Notes under the pieces: model-generated
The model's input: only the letters and a program-made list of their open reading frames with translations
Told to the model about the DNA's origin: nothing
The model's database searches: none
From: Deltaproteobacteria bacterium
Lineage (GTDB): Bacteria; Bdellovibrionota; UBA1018
NCBI GenBank assembly: GCA_016194835.1
Contig: JACQAU010000022.1
Location: 1 to 6,282, forward strand
Direction of reading: 5' to 3'
DNA length: 6,282 bases
Program-made: the position numbers and the translations under genes
Shown: positions 5,822 through 6,282 of the stretch, one piece after another
How positions within the stretch are numbered: the stretch's first letter is position 1
How the letters are laid out: each line of letters opens with the position of its first letter

Positions 5822-6282
5822 GACTCTCCAATTTGACTCATAAATAAGTCTTCTAATGACGGACGAACAGGAATAACCCATAAAATTGTAGCTCCAAATC
5901 GGATCAATTGCTCAATGCTTTGATGCACTTCCTGTTGTGAACTGACCATGGCTCTAAATCCATCCGGCATTTGTTTTAAGGACTGGAAAAAAGAAATTTT
6001 CTGTGCTTTTTCAAAAGACAGCCCCTGAAATGCAATCTCTGTTTGCAGTGGTCCTTTTGACAGAAAACCACCAATGGGACCACAACTCAAAATTTTACCT
6101 TTATTAATAACTGCTACCTGATTACAAATAGCTTCTACATCAGGGATCACATGCGAACTAAAGAAAACAGTGCGCCCAGAAGTGACTTGTTCTACCAAAA
6201 GCTCTCGCATTTCTTTTCTACCCACTGGATCTAAGCCACTCATGGGCTCATCCAGGACTAAAAATTCAGGATCATGTAATAG
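5818..6282 (-). CDS. ABC transporter ATP-binding protein, C-terminal part (partial; PilH-like)
   Basis: The visible 154 residues are the 3' part of the gene; the start, Walker A, Q-loop and LSGGQ signature lie beyond the window end. The fragment opens with LLHDPEFLVLDEP, which contains the Walker B motif with catalytic Glu, then the D-loop SGLDP and the H-loop histidine in FFSSH (about residue 44 of the fragment). ATG at 6243 sits inside the Walker B/D-loop region and is not a start. After about residue 75 comes the C-terminal extension common in ABC-2 exporters, ending with PSLEDLFM. It would energise the permease encoded directly downstream (ATGA overlap). By gene order it corresponds to Myxococcus PilH, which differs from the Pseudomonas response regulator of the same name. 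Confidence 0.93.
   Translation of the reverse strand, partial: LLHDPEFLVLDEPMSGLDPVGRKEMRELLVEQVTSGRTVFFSSHVIPDVEAICNQVAVINKGKILSCGPIGGFLSKGPLQTEIAFQGLSFEKAQKISFFQSLKQMPDGFRAMVSSQQEVHQSIEQLIRFGATILWVIPVRPSLEDLFMSQIGES

Noticed and set aside
5822..5881. Twenty extra codons at the front of the ABC permease
   Set aside because: The extension overlaps the ATPase C-terminus, lacks membrane-protein character and has no ribosome site. ATG 5821 with ATGA overlap and GGAG is far better.
6241..6243. ATG as start of the ABC ATPase
   Set aside because: The frame continues upstream to the window end and encodes the Walker B motif, so this Met is internal.

Overview
The window is an AT-rich (roughly one third G+C) piece of a Gram-negative chromosome. 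It carries a type IVa pilus assembly locus in which every gene is on the minus strand. In transcription order, from high to low coordinates, the genes are: an ABC-transporter ATPase (cut by the window end), its ABC-2 type permease, the prepilin peptidase PilD, a small single-pass membrane protein overlapping pilD, a 304-bp gene-free region, then pilM, pilN, pilO, pilP and the start of pilQ (cut by the other window end). The order ABC ATPase, ABC permease, pilD, pilMNOPQ resembles the Myxococcus pilH-pilI-pilD-pilMNOPQ arrangement. Together with the low G+C it suggests a deltaproteobacterium-like or Bdellovibrionota-like organism. This placement is inference and the species is not identified.

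Translation is tightly packed on both sides of the gene-free region. The ATPase and permease overlap in ATGA, the permease and pilD are 4 nt apart, and pilD overlaps the next gene by 28 bp. PilM-pilN, pilN-pilO and pilP-pilQ gaps are 3, 17 and 14 nt, and pilO/pilP overlap in TTGA. PilD and pilO appear to use GTG starts and pilP a TTG start. PilM, N, O, P and Q would build the alignment complex that runs from cytoplasm through inner membrane and periplasm to the outer-membrane secretin. PilD would process the pilins, and the ABC pair may be the accessory transporter required for piliation in myxobacteria.

The most unusual part is the gene-free region at 3367-3670. Next to pilM are three tandem imperfect repeats of 36-38 bp; the last one contains the pilM ribosome binding site. 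Next to them is a 179-bp element (3468-3646) with inverted-repeat arms of about 57 bp around a GC-rich core of 66 bp. Read on the plus strand, the core folds into three small hairpins, each with the loop C-[T/A]GGAT-G. This is the loop signature of CsrB/RsmY-type RNAs that sequester CsrA/RsmA. It is therefore a candidate small regulatory RNA, possibly carried by a mobile-like or terminator-like inverted repeat.

The second point of interest is the 205-residue protein after pilD. It resembles a GspH/FimT pseudopilin after its membrane segment but lacks the prepilin cleavage site.
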